A stretch of DNA of 64,000 nt from Blasia pusilla. Taxonomy: Eukaryota > Marchantiophyta > Marchantiopsida > Blasiales. The notes under the pieces were generated by a model that was not told where the DNA came from, did no database searches, and was given only the letters and a program-made list of their open reading frames with translations. Each line of letters starts with the position of its first letter. The stretch's first letter is position 1. Positions 20,500 through 34,600 of the stretch are shown piece by piece. The position numbers were made by a program, and so were the translations under genes. The stretch lies in the NCBI GenBank assembly GCA_050084515.1, contig CM114273.1:43958001-44022000 (forward strand). Reading direction: 5' to 3'.

Positions 20500-23400
20500 A
20501 GAGACTCTGACATCGGGACTGTGAATGGCTAAAGAAAGTGATCTCAAGAAGATCGGAGCTGAGAAATGATTACTCCTCCTACAAATTATCTGAACAAAAA
20601 GATAACATGATAGTTTTCTCTCAAAGCACAGACCTGGCGATCAGTGAGCAAAGGAACTCCAAAAAAAGTCCAAAACTCTCTTTCTCTCAACTTTTCCTTA
20701 ACAGATTTGCTGCATGTCACTCGGAAGTCGCTATAAAACCACATATGGAACCCCCACAGTCCCACGAATCCTCCTCCATAACCAAATACGAGTGCGCTCG
20801 AAGACCGAGAGATCCGAAGGTCAAATTCTCAACAGGAGCGCCCAAAATTCACCGCCATCAGTTTTCAGAGCCACCATTTGCGATATGACGTACCTTCCAG
20901 ACCGCGCAACGGATCGCCGCTCGGAAGAGCTTGAATTAAACCTGGAGGAGAGGAGGGGAGGATCCGGAACCGAAGTGATCCTGAAAGTCGAAGGTACCGA
21001 GAGAATTTGGGACCCAAGAATCGATTGAGCCTGTGAAACTGACAATTGGCTGTGGTTGTGAGAGCTCATAAGGGAGAAGGAGGACAGGTGTAGCTGGAGC
21101 AGTGAAGGACACGCGTCGTGATAGGAACTGCTATGAAGCGAGGGCGAGTGAGAACACGCCGACTCAGCAAGGTACGCACGTATGGGTTGCGAGTCGGGGA
21201 GGAGTCAGCAAGGTTATTTTTTTATTGAATGATTTATTCCAGGTACTGTAAGAAAAACATATTTCCCATTTTTAAAGGCCGTGCGATCTGGAATCGACGG
21301 CTGCTATCTTCTAGGTCCCCTCGTTGTGGCCTCTGATTGGACGAGGATTTTACCCAAGTGGATCTCGCCTTGACACCTCATGTCCCAAGTAGTCCTGCCT
21401 CCGCTGCTGACGATGCATGTGTACGGGTGTGTCACGTGTGGGTCCCAGTGTGACACCACTTCAATCAATATTCACACTTTTTGGTATGTTCTTCATGAGA
21501 TGAGAGACTAATAGGGAATGTGAAAATTTGAATAAAATGTAATAATATTAGTTTAAATGAGTTTTGAGTTTTGCAAGAGTTCCTCTTCTCTCCCAATTCA
21601 CCATTGAAAATCCTTGGCCAAACCAAAGATGAATGGGTGGGCGGAGGAGTAAAACTTGGGCAACAATCTTATCTTATAATTAAAAGAGGATGGGGTTAGA
21701 GGAAACCCTCTTCTAGTGTTGTCAACTGGTTTCTAAGGGTTCTTTTTGTGTTGACACATGTCACTTAAAAGAGGAGTTGAGTCAAGAAGAGACAATTAAA
21801 TTAAAAGAGGAGGGGAAGGAAGACTATAATTAAACTTTTTTTTTCAAAATTTGAAAATCATACGGTAACACTCTAGTACGTCACTAAGAGAGGAAAAAGG
21901 CTAAATTGAGTCGGGTTGTTAATACCCATAAGGTGACGGTCCTAAGTGCTTGTGATATTATCCATGATCTATATTATTATTGGAGAGTGTTTTTTTGATT
22001 TGCTTGACAAGTTTTTTTTTTGGGCAGAAAAAAAGGAATTTAAATTTTTTCGTGATGCGTGATTAGTCCCTTCACTGGCTGGCTGTACGCTAGTATGGAT
22101 GGATACGACCATATTCAACCCTAGTAGTTTCATGCCCAATTTAAACACGATAATGGTAATATGTCAATCGGATCGATTAGTTTGGAATCACTGATAGTGA
22201 TCCAAAAACTGTTATGATTAGTCCGGACTATGTATTGACATAGTTTTTTGGGCAAGGAAATCATGCACAAGCATGTGCCCATTGGACCCGGCTCTAAGAG
22301 CCAGGTCCTCCCATAGCGGGTTCTAAAAATAGCAATTACCATTCCGGATTGGAAACTACCGGCAACTTACCGGTGAAATTCATGTTCCAAACGGCCAAGT
22401 GGGTGACCCGGTTCTCCCGGTTCTCCCGGTCATTGGGGCCACGGAGTTTTCAGGAGATGGCATTTTTCATGGGGCAGTTTAAAAAGACTTGTGTGCCTCA
22501 TTGTTATTGTCTTTCGGTGGAAGGGGCCCTTGAGGCTACAGTCAGCGAAGTGGATTCGGACTCTGGACTCAAACTAATAGGGCGTCTCAAATTTGAGTCC
22601 ATATGTTTGGACTTCTTGTTCGTATTTTTATTTATGGCTTTACGGCAGTTCAGGTGTGGGGTGCCAAAAGAGGTAGATGCTCTCCTCTTAGAACGAGATG
22701 TCATGGAATAATTGAAATTGGTGATCATGGTAGTTATGTCATATCAAACACATCTTACGATTCCTATATTTTTGAAAGGGTCAGAGTCCTTGATTTATAA
22801 TCGGTGACCTTAGTTTTTTCCCTGTGTGCTTGTATTTCTTGCGACCATTATTTTGGGCACAAGAAAGTCATGACATCCTAGCATCTTATGAAACCTTCAA
22901 AGACAGGTTGCTATTTGAAAAAATTCCTCGTTTCCTTTGGTGGTATAGATTATTGGAATGACCTGAATGAGAAAGAGACTCCGCACGTCCCAATTGTTGC
23001 AGGAGCATAAAGTTTCTTGGGGTCATGTGGGACCCCAAGAATTTTGGTCATGGAATCGACCATGTTACTACCAGAGGTAGAAACATCTTCCTCTTTATGA
23101 CACCTCCAAGTTCACATGTGTCCGCTACATTCTCCCCCGTTATTTGGTGCCGGAAAGGAAAGTGCCGCGGACTTGTTTATGTACTGCATATCTCGTAAAA
23201 GTACGAGACTTGATAAAATGATATACCCTAGAAACATAGAGAAATACCGTACTTCCTCGGAGATGTCTGGGCACTTGCGTCCCGCTATATGATGTAGGAG
23301 TTGCATGTGCACTCATTTCGTGGATCGTCCCAAGAGGAGTCCTGTGTAGTGTACACGGAGTTGCGGACGTTCGCCGATTGCTTGAGGACAACTCATGCGC

Positions 23401-26300
23401 TTGGCCCACACGGGAGTCCTTCAGTTGTTGGAATGAAGATCAGTCACATGCTCATTAGTCAGTTGCTGGAAGATTTGTCATGTGGGATGCCTACACGCCA
23501 TCGCTCGAGCTTTGCAAGCACAAGATGCGTATGTGGAGGGTTCCAAATTCTGCCAATAGCTTTATTTCGGTTGTCGCATGAATCGTGGGGCTACGCGATC
23601 AGTTTTGCCCACCGAATCGCATCGGAATTGGTAGTGGGACCGTGTGGCCAAAGTATTATCATAACTTATGCTCTTCTCACGCAGTTAGGTTTTGCTGTTG
23701 GCTGTTGCGATAAGTCAAAGTGGTCCTGTGACAACTTTTATTCGTTCTCTATGAGCACTCGATTTTGTCATGTGACGGCTCTTATACATCATCTGTGAGC
23801 ACTAGGTTTTGTGATTCTTCCTTCGCATGGCTCTTGTTCATCATTTGAAAGGACTTTGTGTGGCAACAATGATCTTTTCTGGCGGGGATTGGGAGTATCG
23901 CAGGTCTAACCCAAACATGCTCTCATATACTCCCCTCAAGATATTCGCCTTCTAGGTGAAAGGTCGATTTCAGGTTCCTACAACCGTATGATACAATCAC
24001 TGTAAGTAAGTTTTCTAAGGCAGGAAGAGCTGTCGACTCGGGGGGGACACTCTATGTATACCTCCTACATCACCTACGACATTTTGGGGTCGGAAATCCC
24101 TAGCTTATAAGTGAAACTTTTTTCCCTCCCCCTTACTTACTTTAAATCCGCGCATTTTTAAAAATTATGACCCCTTTATTTTGTTAAGTAAATATGTATC
24201 CTTGATTTGTTTAGGGGCTTGAAAGTAAAGATAAGTACCCCTTCGCGTGGCGGTCTTGTGTTGTTGCACTTGAGAACAGGCTATTAAAAGCCTTCAGCAA
24301 TACCCAAGCCACTGCCAAACATAATAATGATTTTTAGGTGGAATTATCTGCATGTTTCCACTGATTCAATATTTAGTGCAACTTTCACTTTCTCCATTAC
24401 TTTGACACCGATGACGAAGAGGAATTGAACCTCAGTATGGTCAGGATGCTCATATGGCCACGCTGTCATCCCCCTAACCTATCCCCTCCCAAAACTAGCC
24501 TATCATAAACTCAGAAAATGACTTCACACTATAACATGCACATCACTTTGCAAAAGATGACACGCTGCGGATGTAATCATTGACCAATTGTAAATCACTG
24601 TTATCCAATTCCTATATCCTGGACGTAAGACTTGGCTTCATGGACAAGCTCACATTTGAAATCACCATTTCAATGTCAATATATTGGCCATCACATGCAT
24701 CATATGTGAACGAGGTGTTGCTCTTACTTGTGCGCCAATACCAATTGCACAATATTTGACAAACACTGCATGTCTGTCCATCTTTTGGGACACGCCGGTC
24801 TAAAAGATCAATAGGAGATCTACATCTATCCCATTGACTACCATATTTTTGTTTGATGAATTAAATGCGACCTAACCGAAACTCCTTTGTAGGGACTATT
24901 CTGTTCACATCCAAGTCTATTTTTTTGTCTCTTCTTTGACTTACTTGATCTAGTAGAAGGGCCAACTTGTGTAGTAGACTCAAACAAAATAGCTATATCA
25001 CTTCCAATGTTAACATAACAAGTTGGGCAATCTGGATTAGTTGGTTCTTTTACTTTACCTATAGTGTAATATATTTTCTGTGATATCCGTGTTAGCTTAT
25101 CTTTACAAATGAAAGGGTTGTAGGCCAAATCACTCACCAAAGTGGACTTGTAGTATATTCTGCCCTCAAATGTCACAATAGGCACAACTTGACGAGGATC
25201 TCCATCTGTGCACTCCTGGAAAATTGAACTGAATACATGCCTTATCTATCACGAATGTTAGGGTAGATCGGATTCACGAGTAGTGGAGGATAGGCCCAAG
25301 AGGTGGAGAATGACCTGATGAGGCCTCGGGAAACTTGAGAGAGCAGGTTTCCCCTTCGTTTCGGAGCCATATAGAGAAACTTACTATTTCGGGTAAGTTT
25401 CCATGTTGGGGATTGTTGACTTTTCACTTTGGGAAGTGGCCCTTGACCTGCTACAGCATGTCAATAGCCAAGGAGATGATCTACGAGCATAGGTTACCGT
25501 TGAGAGGGCTTGGGAGAGGGGAGGGAGTATACCTCAAGGAGAGAGAGCTTGAGAGCTCATTCTCTCTTTGTTGAACCTCTTGGCTTAAGGCGGCGGAGCT
25601 ATGGTCCCTTGCCTTGTGAGTGTAACCCAAGCCTCTCATTAGGAGAGTCGGTTTGGTTTGACATGAGAGAGAGTGCACACCTTTGAGAGCTATGGTGTGA
25701 GATGGTGTAGAGAGAGATTTGATCTTACTTTACAAAGAGAGAATGGTACTTTGGAGATATTTTGGCACTTCTCGCCTCTCTGTATGGATGCCATGAGTTA
25801 GCATGGGATCGTGTGTGTTTGTGTGTGTGTTCGATGACAGCGATGTATGTTGTGTAGCGATGTGTATGCGCACGACATACCTCATGTCCCAATGTTTATG
25901 TCTCTATGGATGGATTGTTATCTGCATCCTCACCCAAGTCTTCACCAATCACTCTAGATTCAACAAAGGTCGGTGCATCACTTTCCCAAGCTTCAAGACT
26001 ATTCAAATCCCTCTGCATTGGGTCATCAACTTCTGTTTCATCAACACTAGACTCCTCGGGTGGGCGAGGCTTGTTGTTGGTGTATGTTCTACAAAATCCT
26101 CAGAGTCATCACTGCACAAAATTCTAACCACACAAAGCAAAAATCTACATCTATTGAGTATAAAAAAACACTCCTCAGAGGAATCCCAAAGAGCCTTACT
26201 GTTACATTTGTAACGAGAAATATCATATCTCAAGCAAATGTCCTAATAGAAAAATTCTCAAGATATTTCCTGAATATTGCAGAACTCAATCAAAAGATAC
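20500..26300. other. Gene-poor region
   Basis: No gene is recognised over 5.8 kb. Open frames exist (for instance 165 aa at 23301-23798 and 115 aa on the minus strand at 25185-24838) but they show no family motif or codon signal that I can support. The stretch 25900-26300 may be the 5' part of the copia fragment that follows. The 23.0-24.1 kb stretch has a CTTGGGGTC/GACCCCAAG foldback near 23017-23040 and could be old LTR sequence; I could not define ends. Confidence 0.5.
21672..21860 (+). mobile_element. Helitron-like 5' end (candidate)
   Basis: After an A, the sequence TCTTATAATTAAAAGAGGAT is of the kind found at 5' ends of plant Helitrons (TC, then an AT-rich TATA-TTAAAAG stretch). The same signature occurs at 27994, where the first 25 or so bases after TC match closely. 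No 3' hairpin plus CTRR end or coding region is visible, so this is at most a fragment. Confidence 0.4.
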
Positions 26301-26379
26301 CTCATCTTTGTTAGTCAATACTTCACCCATCACTCAAGCATTAACATGCTCCACATCTGAGGAACTACAACCAGATGAA

Positions 26380-27250
26380 CCATTCTATCTGTTCATGATA
26401 CAAAAATCTTGTACAACTACTTTCCCAGATTTTCCAAACTTTGGATCCTTGATTATGGTTCAAATTCTCATGTTTGTTTTCAAAGAGAATTGTTCTCTGA
26501 TTTCCTTCCTAACTCTTCAATGCTCATTTTTTGTAAAGAAAATGGCAAAATATATGCTACATCTACTGGTTATAGTTTAGGCAGAGGGTTTGCGAAGCAA
26601 GGCATGTATCTACTTGAATGTCAATCTTCTACTCCACCAAAAATTTTGCTAACCAGAAGTTCATCTAATCTCTAGCAAAATTCTATAGGAAATCTCAACA
26701 ATTTGCATTTACTGCAACTACATCAACAAAAGATGGTTCAAGGACTAGATCGTATCGATGATCTCAATTTCAAATTTCAATGTGGACAAGATATCCCTAT
26801 GCAAAAAGCTCTAGATATAATTCAAAGTGATCTGGCAAGACCAATGAAGACACCCAATATTTGCTAAAGTTACTATTTATGTACTTTTCTTGACCAATAT
26901 ACAAAGAAATCCTTTGTCTACACTCTTCACAAGAACACACTCGTCTTTTCTACATTCCAGAAGTTCAAAATCATGGTTGAAAGAGAAATTGGTCTCCATT
27001 GTGCTATTCTCAGAACATATGGAGTTGGTGAATACACAGCCTTTTCTTATAACAGAAGTTCTTCAAAATTTTGGTATTCTTCATCAACACAGAGGAAGAG
27101 ATTCTTCTATGTGAGAATGGAATCAGAGAAAGATTCAACCGCTTTGCTTGAACCATAAGGCAAGATGTATTTGCTCTCATTCCAACTAAGAGAAGAAGAA
27201 AGTTGGATTCTACATATGAAGAATGTATATTCCTTGGTTATCAGGCCTTA
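26380..27250 (+). pseudogene. Ty1/copia pol fragment (protease-integrase), decayed
   Basis: Plus-strand frames between 26409 and 27240 carry WILDYGSNSHVCFQRELF (copia protease block, usually WILDSG), VEREIGLHCAILRT followed by GVGEYTAF (integrase core, usually LRTDNGGEYT, so the D-N is lost), and AFALIPTKRRRKLD followed by YEECIFLGYQ (end of the copia integrase). They are in different frames with stops between them. The order protease-integrase is that of Ty1/copia. Reverse transcriptase and RNase H are not seen, and a long GA microsatellite follows directly at 27287. Confidence 0.72.
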
Positions 27251-27282
27251 ATGGAAGCTTGGATGCTTGCACAATCTCTAAA

Positions 27283-27383
<101 letters not shown>

Positions 27384-27993
27384 CTTCTTACTATAAATTT
27401 AATGTCGCTGACTGTGATTGAGAAGATGAATGCTACAAGAGCATGATTTGCACCTTTGAAGCTGCAAATCCAAAATTCGATGCGGTTGCTGATTAGGAAC
27501 GCACTAAATGCAACTTGGATCTAATAGTAGTTGGTATGCGTCTTCCTTCTCCAAAGTAGGAAAGAGAGAGAAAATAAGAAACATTTATCTTCACTCAAAA
27601 GTCTCGAATGTCTACAAGTGTCTCTATGTAACAAGTGCTCACTATGGATAACACTTTTCGTCCAATATTTCTTTGACATATGTCCCAAAAAGATGCCAAC
27701 CAAGGCATGATTCAAGTATAATCCGAGATAAGATTACAAAAGAAAATAGGCTTAGATCAGATCACTAAAGGCCGAGATCATACTTCTAAGGAAATAGTCC
27801 GGTAACACACAACTAAGCTTCATTTGTTATAGCTTCCCTACTTTTTTTCATTTCCCCATTTAGTAATCCCCCATGCTTAGTTAATAATATAGATTCTACT
27901 TTTGAAAACAAATTTTATGTATGCTATTAGTATCATAAGATTTCATTTTTGTTAAAAGAAGTGAAATCTTCTTAAAGAGAAAATGCTACATAA

Positions 27994-28175
27994 TCTATAT
28001 AATTAAAAGAGGATGGGGTTTTTGGAAGCCTTCCTCCCATATTGAGATGTGTACTTTATGCCCTCCTCAGATGTTGACATGTGTAATATCTAACAGTTAA
28101 TTTAACAGATCATAGACTTAGCTAATGTCTTTCCCTCATGGTGATTTTCACTTGTGCATAGCACGGAAATTTTTC
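27994..28175 (+). mobile_element. Helitron-like fragment (candidate)
   Basis: It begins after an A with TCTATATAATTAAAAGAGGA, matching the plant Helitron 5' signature and the sequence at 21672. About 160 bases later, near 28155, is GTGCATAGCAC, a short palindrome that could be the 3' hairpin, but the following CTTGT does not match the usual CTRR terminus. A small non-autonomous element is possible; the ends are uncertain. Confidence 0.4.
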
Positions 28176-31100
28176 TTGTGGGATTTTATGCAAATCCAAT
28201 CAAGTGCATCACATAGGCGTTTAGGGTGGATCCTACTAGTACGTAAACTCGTACAACTATGATTGAATGTCAAGATTAGGTTTGTAGTTGAAATATTTTC
28301 AAAGAAAAATTTCACATTTTTATTTTTGGAGATAAAAAATAATTTTCACTATCCCATTTAAACTATTTAATAAGTTTATGGAATCGATGGTATTGGGGGT
28401 AGTTTGGCCACCAATCCATTTTAACCCTTGAATTTTTGGTGTGTACATTTCTCAAGATTTAGCATCTTAGAAGCAAATTTAGATTGTTTATTTTGATGTT
28501 TTCTAATCTCTTTTCTTGTGAATGAGTTAATTTTCGAGACAATGCAATTCTAATATAGCGACGTGGTATAGATCTTGAGGAAGAAGTGATTGAATTTCTA
28601 ACTTGTTCAAATCACAAAATTTTCATATAGGAACACAAAAGTCTTTACCAAAGGTGTTTATGAGCTTGTGTGTGAATAAAAGATTTATAAAATTTGAATT
28701 TTCCTTCGATTTTACAAGTTATGGAGAGCAAATACACCAATCCTTTATTTCTTGGGATTTCTTTCTTAAATTTCAACAAGCATAATTAGAATTAAATTTT
28801 TAGTATTTTTACAGGAAAAGAAAAAAATGGGAAAGAGATGGAATAGTCAAGGTGAGAGGCTCTTTATGAAAAAAGAAGAAGGTAAAAGATCTTTTAGGCA
28901 TTTCCAAAATACATAAGATTACTCTTTCCTTATCCATTTCCTTTGGAATTTCACAATGTAGTAATATTATGTGATACTAGGTAAATTAAATATAGTTCCC
29001 ATCCAACAAATGGACTCTCATATATTTAAAATAAGCTTAATTATGGCATAACTAGTAAAACTAATATTTTAATTACCTTCTTCTTTTCAAGAAAAAAAAT
29101 GACATACTTTACAAATTTTCCTTGAAAAATTCATAATTTCATATGATATTGAATGAAGCTGCAAATATTAGATAAGATTTGTTGCAAATCTTATCTAATA
29201 TTGTAACGTCCCTCATTTCCTCTGAAACTTTGTAATCTATGCTATTAAGAGATGATAGCTTATTGATTTGCGAACACCTTTCTTGATCCATACATGGCAA
29301 TCGGGTGCCAAGATAATATTTTTCTGCGTAGGCCATATGAAAACATTTTTGGATCTTTTGGCAACATGAGTGTTTGCCCAGTGCACAACATGTGTAGACC
29401 AATGTGAGTGATGCCATACTTTATCCATCACTTACCTTATTTCAAAACTCAAAATATGATATATGATATTAGTGTACTATGCTGATAATGTGCATAGGGT
29501 ACAAGTAGTGTCTTACATTATTTATGTTTGACTAGATTTCATTTTCCGCCTACCTTATCTACTTAAGAGAAAAGTTTGGGCCAATGCTAATCCCAATATC
29601 TGTTGAGGAACGGGAAATAACACAGATAATATGATAGGAATCCCATTCTACACTTTATTCATTTTATGTCACTTTATTCCTTTTATGTATCCATCCCCAC
29701 TTCATTATCTTTGAAACTTTGTAATATTAAGGATACATCATATCCTACGATACAAGCCTCATCCAATATAGGTCTTCCTCCAGAACGAGAGATTTCTCGA
29801 GTTGATGTCTTCTATGATTAAATTTCATCTTATAGAACTTAGGTGTAACCTTTTTGGAAAACATCTTTAATATGTTAAGATTATCTCGAAGATAGTCCAT
29901 AGTATGAATATGAATATTTTAGCACAGAAGACATTGGTAGTTTGTATTAGTACTTTTGTTTGTCTTTCCTATTGTGTCATGGTGCATTTTGTATGTTATT
30001 AGGTAGATCTACAACCAACTTGTTATTTTTTTCCCAAGAATCCCTCCATCATTTGTCCTTTGCTATGCTTATCATTTCCTACAAACTATTTAACATGTTC
30101 CTTTGTTGATCATGTGAAGATTGCACATAAGTATAGTGAGAGAAAGCACCATCCAAAAAACTCATCTTCATCCAAGTGTTTATCTCCCTTACTTACATAT
30201 CATCCCTCCTATGTGGGATAGTTGCAAAATTTCCAAAAGAAATTGCATCCTTGAGTATTACATAGCCCATGCTTTTAGATGTTTTTTGGTGATGATTTTT
30301 TTCACTAATCAGTTAGAGATCTCCTTCTAAACAGAAAACTAACATATAGGTAGAAGAGTTAATAAGGGAGTCAAATACACTTTGTTCAACCCCTCTTCAA
30401 AAGAGGTTTTATATGGCTTTGAAATCGCGGCACTTGGTATAATCTCTCTAATCACTTACGTACCTTCCTTAGGTGAATATGTTTGTTCATTCATTCGATG
30501 AAAGAATTGACATTTTTGGTCACATACACAATCCATTCATTACTCTCCGTATTTACAATTTCCAATGCCAATCTGAAAAGTCAAGGAGGATGTTCCGGAA
30601 ACAAAAGTTCGAATTGACAAATAGAGTCTTTTGACTTACACCATTCTACGGAGTGGGGAGGATCACATTGTTGGATACTTCACCATCACATAAGGTGAGA
30701 AATGAAACCCTTCTTGAGAAGGAAATCACATTCAAAATAGTAGTGAAAGTAAGTATATTCAGAGTTGTTAAGATTACATAAGATTCCGCTGGATTACAAG
30801 TGCGCGGATGTTTGCTTCATGAGATTGGACCTCCTCATACATCCTTACAATTATTTACTAACATTGGAACTTCAGTACCAACTTGCAACTCTTTCAAAAA
30901 CTTGAAGGAGACACTTAGAGGACACAAATAGAATTCAACACCTCTCATTCGTGGCACAAGCACTCATACTAGTAGAGGGATTAAGAAAACCTCAACAAAA
31001 AGCAAGATATGAAAACCCATCCCATCTGGCTTAAGAAAAAGAGGGACACAAAGAGTCAAGTACATGAAGGCCACAACATGCCAATAGATCATAACCAGCT

Positions 31101-31666
31101 AAGATCTCCAAAATGCCTGTCAGTTTGTACAAACCCACCTCAAAGACAAATCTGCTCTGCGATAAATATCCATCAATGACATTACTTCTCACATTCTACT
31201 TCTCTTGGCAGTATCCTTGTCACGTTGCCACTTACTTACTTTTTGATGAAAAGTGAGAACTGTAAGCAACACTCTTTCGACTTAAGTGGGTCCCTGAAGA
31301 CTTCCCATCCGATCGCATCCTATTTCCCCTTCCTCTTTGCTGATGAGTGACTTACTTTCCCTCCTTTCGTGCTGAAAGAGAATGCGATGTGTGCATGACT
31401 AATAATTGGTCGTACTGCAGAGGATCGAAAGCAAGGGCAAAGGGTGACAACACTGGAGATATGGCAGATATCTGTAGAGCTGCCCTCGTCAAGGTGGTAG
31501 ATGTAACAAAGGGCAATGAGGTCAGATAGCTGGAAATACGGCAGGGATCTGTGAGAGAGGGCTACTGTGCAATAGCTTACCATGGACTGTCCTCTGCAAG
31601 CTGGGACACACGTGTGGATTGACTATGGAGACTACATTTGTCCGCGTGTTTGTGTGGGGTGCTTTA
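28176..31666. other. AT-rich gene-poor region
   Basis: I see no coding feature. It holds a perfect hairpin at 29164-29202, described separately. Short frames around 29139-29431 and 30121-30330 show no recognisable motif. Confidence 0.55.
29164..29202. repeat. Perfect 18-bp hairpin with 3-base loop
   Basis: AATATTAGATAAGATTTG (29164-29181) is followed by TTG and then its exact reverse complement (29185-29202). It is unusually tight for chance in AT-rich DNA. It could be a terminator-like foldback, a palindromic insertion scar or a small-RNA precursor. Confidence 0.9.
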
Positions 31667-34600
31667 TCACTCTCGTGATGCTCGTTTGAAGAAAGACGTG
31701 ATGGTGGTGGTGGTGGTGGCAGCCGTGATTGGTTTGGGCTTCTTCAAGGGTATGGAAGCTGTGGGTTTGCGTTTTGATGGTGGTAGGTCTTTGAAGGTGG
31801 AGGGCACCGAATTGACAGCCAGCGCTTTGGAGCTGTCCTGCGCTGCCTCAAGGAGAGAGATGGCTGCTCGTTTTCTGCACGTTTCATTCACATCCGTGTC
31901 TGCATGGGTGTCAGAAACTTTGGCGGTTTCATGGTCGATGGCTTCGAGCTGTGATGGTTTCTGGTTCTGAGGTGAAGCCAAGGACGATGGAGAAGACATT
32001 GGGTGTGGAGAGGATCTGGAGTCGTCCGTGGTTCCCTCGACAGATGAGCCATCTACGAGAACTCCTTCCACATTGCAAGCAGGACCAGGTGCGTGCACCG
32101 GAGACTTGCTCTTGTGATCCTCTTTATTCGTTGATGGAGCGTGGGTGGTGTCTTCAGAAGATACAAAAGGCTGAGGGCAGGCTCGTATTTTGGAAGACAC
32201 CGCTCCGAACATGGACTGTAGCCTATTTTTCGTCCGCAGCGCTGCTTTCCAGTCAAAAACCAGCTCTTGTGGTAGTCTTTCCGTGAGTCTTTTGGCATTC
32301 ATCAAAGGTTGATCTTCCCAGTCTGTGCCCCACATGAAGTAGATTGGACCCTGGTTCACATGGATGGAGACAAGAACAGGTCAATATGGCCGACCACAAG
32401 AAAGATGCCACTGCTCAAGTCGAGATGACATCGGGTCATTCTCAAAATCTTGGCTCCAAGGCGAAACACCTGGAGCAGGTGATGGTTGGGGAGCTGACTG
32501 AAATCAAGAAGTGAACTCTCGTCAGTAGTACTGATTCTTCGTCAGATGTCGGTGAGCCGACATTATCTGAGTTTTAGGGAGAATTTGAGCCCACCTTCAA
32601 TTCAGGACTGCAGATGAACGGGTGAAACTTTTGATTGGTATCAGGATGATTGAAAGCACCATACCTTTAGGTTGTGCGGAACCTGAGAACCAAGCCGGAG
32701 TGCCCAAGTGTCAAGCTCTTGCTCAGACAACAAACGCTGATTTCCCTGCAGATACACTAACTGAAATGTCTTAGTCGTCAAATATATCGAGTTCCCACCT
32801 ACCCCTGCAAGAGGCCAATCCTCCACAAATCTTATATTTCATATACGAGAGAAGACACCCACTTCTATGGACAGTACATGGTTTCACTGAGCACCACCGG
32901 CATCGATCATCCACCTTACACTAACGCTGTTATGATAAGCCACCAACTCAGCTTCCAACCTCAGCGAAGAAGACATCGAGTGGGTCTCTTTCTTACGTGG
33001 CAGTCCTTCCAACAGAACGAACAATGCCTAGGACGTCATCAATGACAACATCGTTTTGCATTGTAGTTCCTTCGAAAATTCCCAGCTTGCTGGTACACAA
33101 CATGCTTACCAACTCTTAGCGTAGGGCAACTCAAAAGCAAGCAAGTAATGGCGAGTAGACTCTACCTCTCGGCGATGTACTCGAATGTAGTGGAAATGAA
33201 GCTGAGGGAAAGACCAAGCGACTGGAAGGACCACCCTTAGCTGCACATGGTTGAGCTTATCAGGATCAGATGAGTGAATGAACCCCAAGAATTCCTAAAG
33301 AGAAAAAAATACAATCTAATTACACAAAGAAAATCGAAGGACACAAGAGGATACGTGATGTTTCCCCCAAAAGAGATCAGGGAGGTTCTTCATGCCTACC
33401 TGGCCCGGTGCAAGTCCTGTTTGCTCACGATCTTTCTGAAAGGTTTCATGCTCTAGCTCATCCTGAAACATCTCGAATAGCCTTCCATGTCAACTGGCGT
33501 GGAAGGCTTCCATGATGACGTGACTAGAGAGTTTACGAAAGGTCTCGAGATATGCTCGTGTGAGCGAAGAAAAATTTATGATAAGAATCACACCACTAGA
33601 ACCGCTGTCACCATGACACTAACAGAAATCAACTGGGGGCTCTAGACCACAAAATCTTGGCAGAACAATCTTGGACATGCTTAAAAGCCCAGGAGAAAGA
33701 AGAATGGGGCTGAATGAAAGCAAACTCCTAAACAGGATGAATTACGTGTCAATGCTAGATGAGGCACGTGGGCACGTATGAGAAGATCCATACACGCCAG
33801 CGCCTGTATCATGCAACCATCGCTCATAGGCAAACCATAACCAATTCTCTCATGCTGCAGACTTTTGCACAGATACAGTAGTCCGAAAAAGGAGATTACA
33901 AATGAGCCAGCAGTTGGCCTGTGTGGGTAGGGTTAACTTGGAAAGAGATGGCCCGGATGTTCAGTCTGTTCAAATCCGGCAGTCTAGAAAATGCTACACG
34001 ATTTCAAGTTTGAGCAAAGAAGCCATTGCAGCAGATTTTCTTTTGGTCATGTTGAGGTACAATGGCCAGTATGTCGATCTTATCACTCTAACTGAGGCTT
34101 ACACTGCACAAGGATCTAATGAAAAAGGTCTCTTAGGTCGTATGAACTTACAGCAGATATCAAAGCAAGCCCCTTTGAAGTCAACCAACTTTCTGTTTTG
34201 ATCTTTTGATCACCGACAAACCAATCACGGCAGCGAAACTCCACAGCCTGTAAGCTCGACATCAACAATGTAGTGAGGTCCATCAATCACCTGAGGTCCA
34301 TCAATCACCGACAACGTTCTTAATAGCACACCTGTCTCAGTTTGGCTGTCGAAGTAGTACTTGTCACTGGTAGTTAGTTTGTGAGGTACAGCACCATGAG
34401 CAAGAGAAAGAAAAATACCATGGAGTAACGGGAGTCCAGATTTCTTCGGCACCATAGCACATGATGCTGATTCTCTTCAGACGGTTTGAAGGACAAGTGG
34501 AACTGCAGAAAGCAAAAACACTCATATTTATTTGAATACTTTCTTTTTAATGACTTCTGACATGGATCTTCAGCTCTTACATGAGTAAGACCCAGCAAGT

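Noticed and set aside
23301-23798. 165-aa plus-strand open frame
   Set aside because: No recognisable motif, no supporting splice or codon pattern, and located in a region without other genes.
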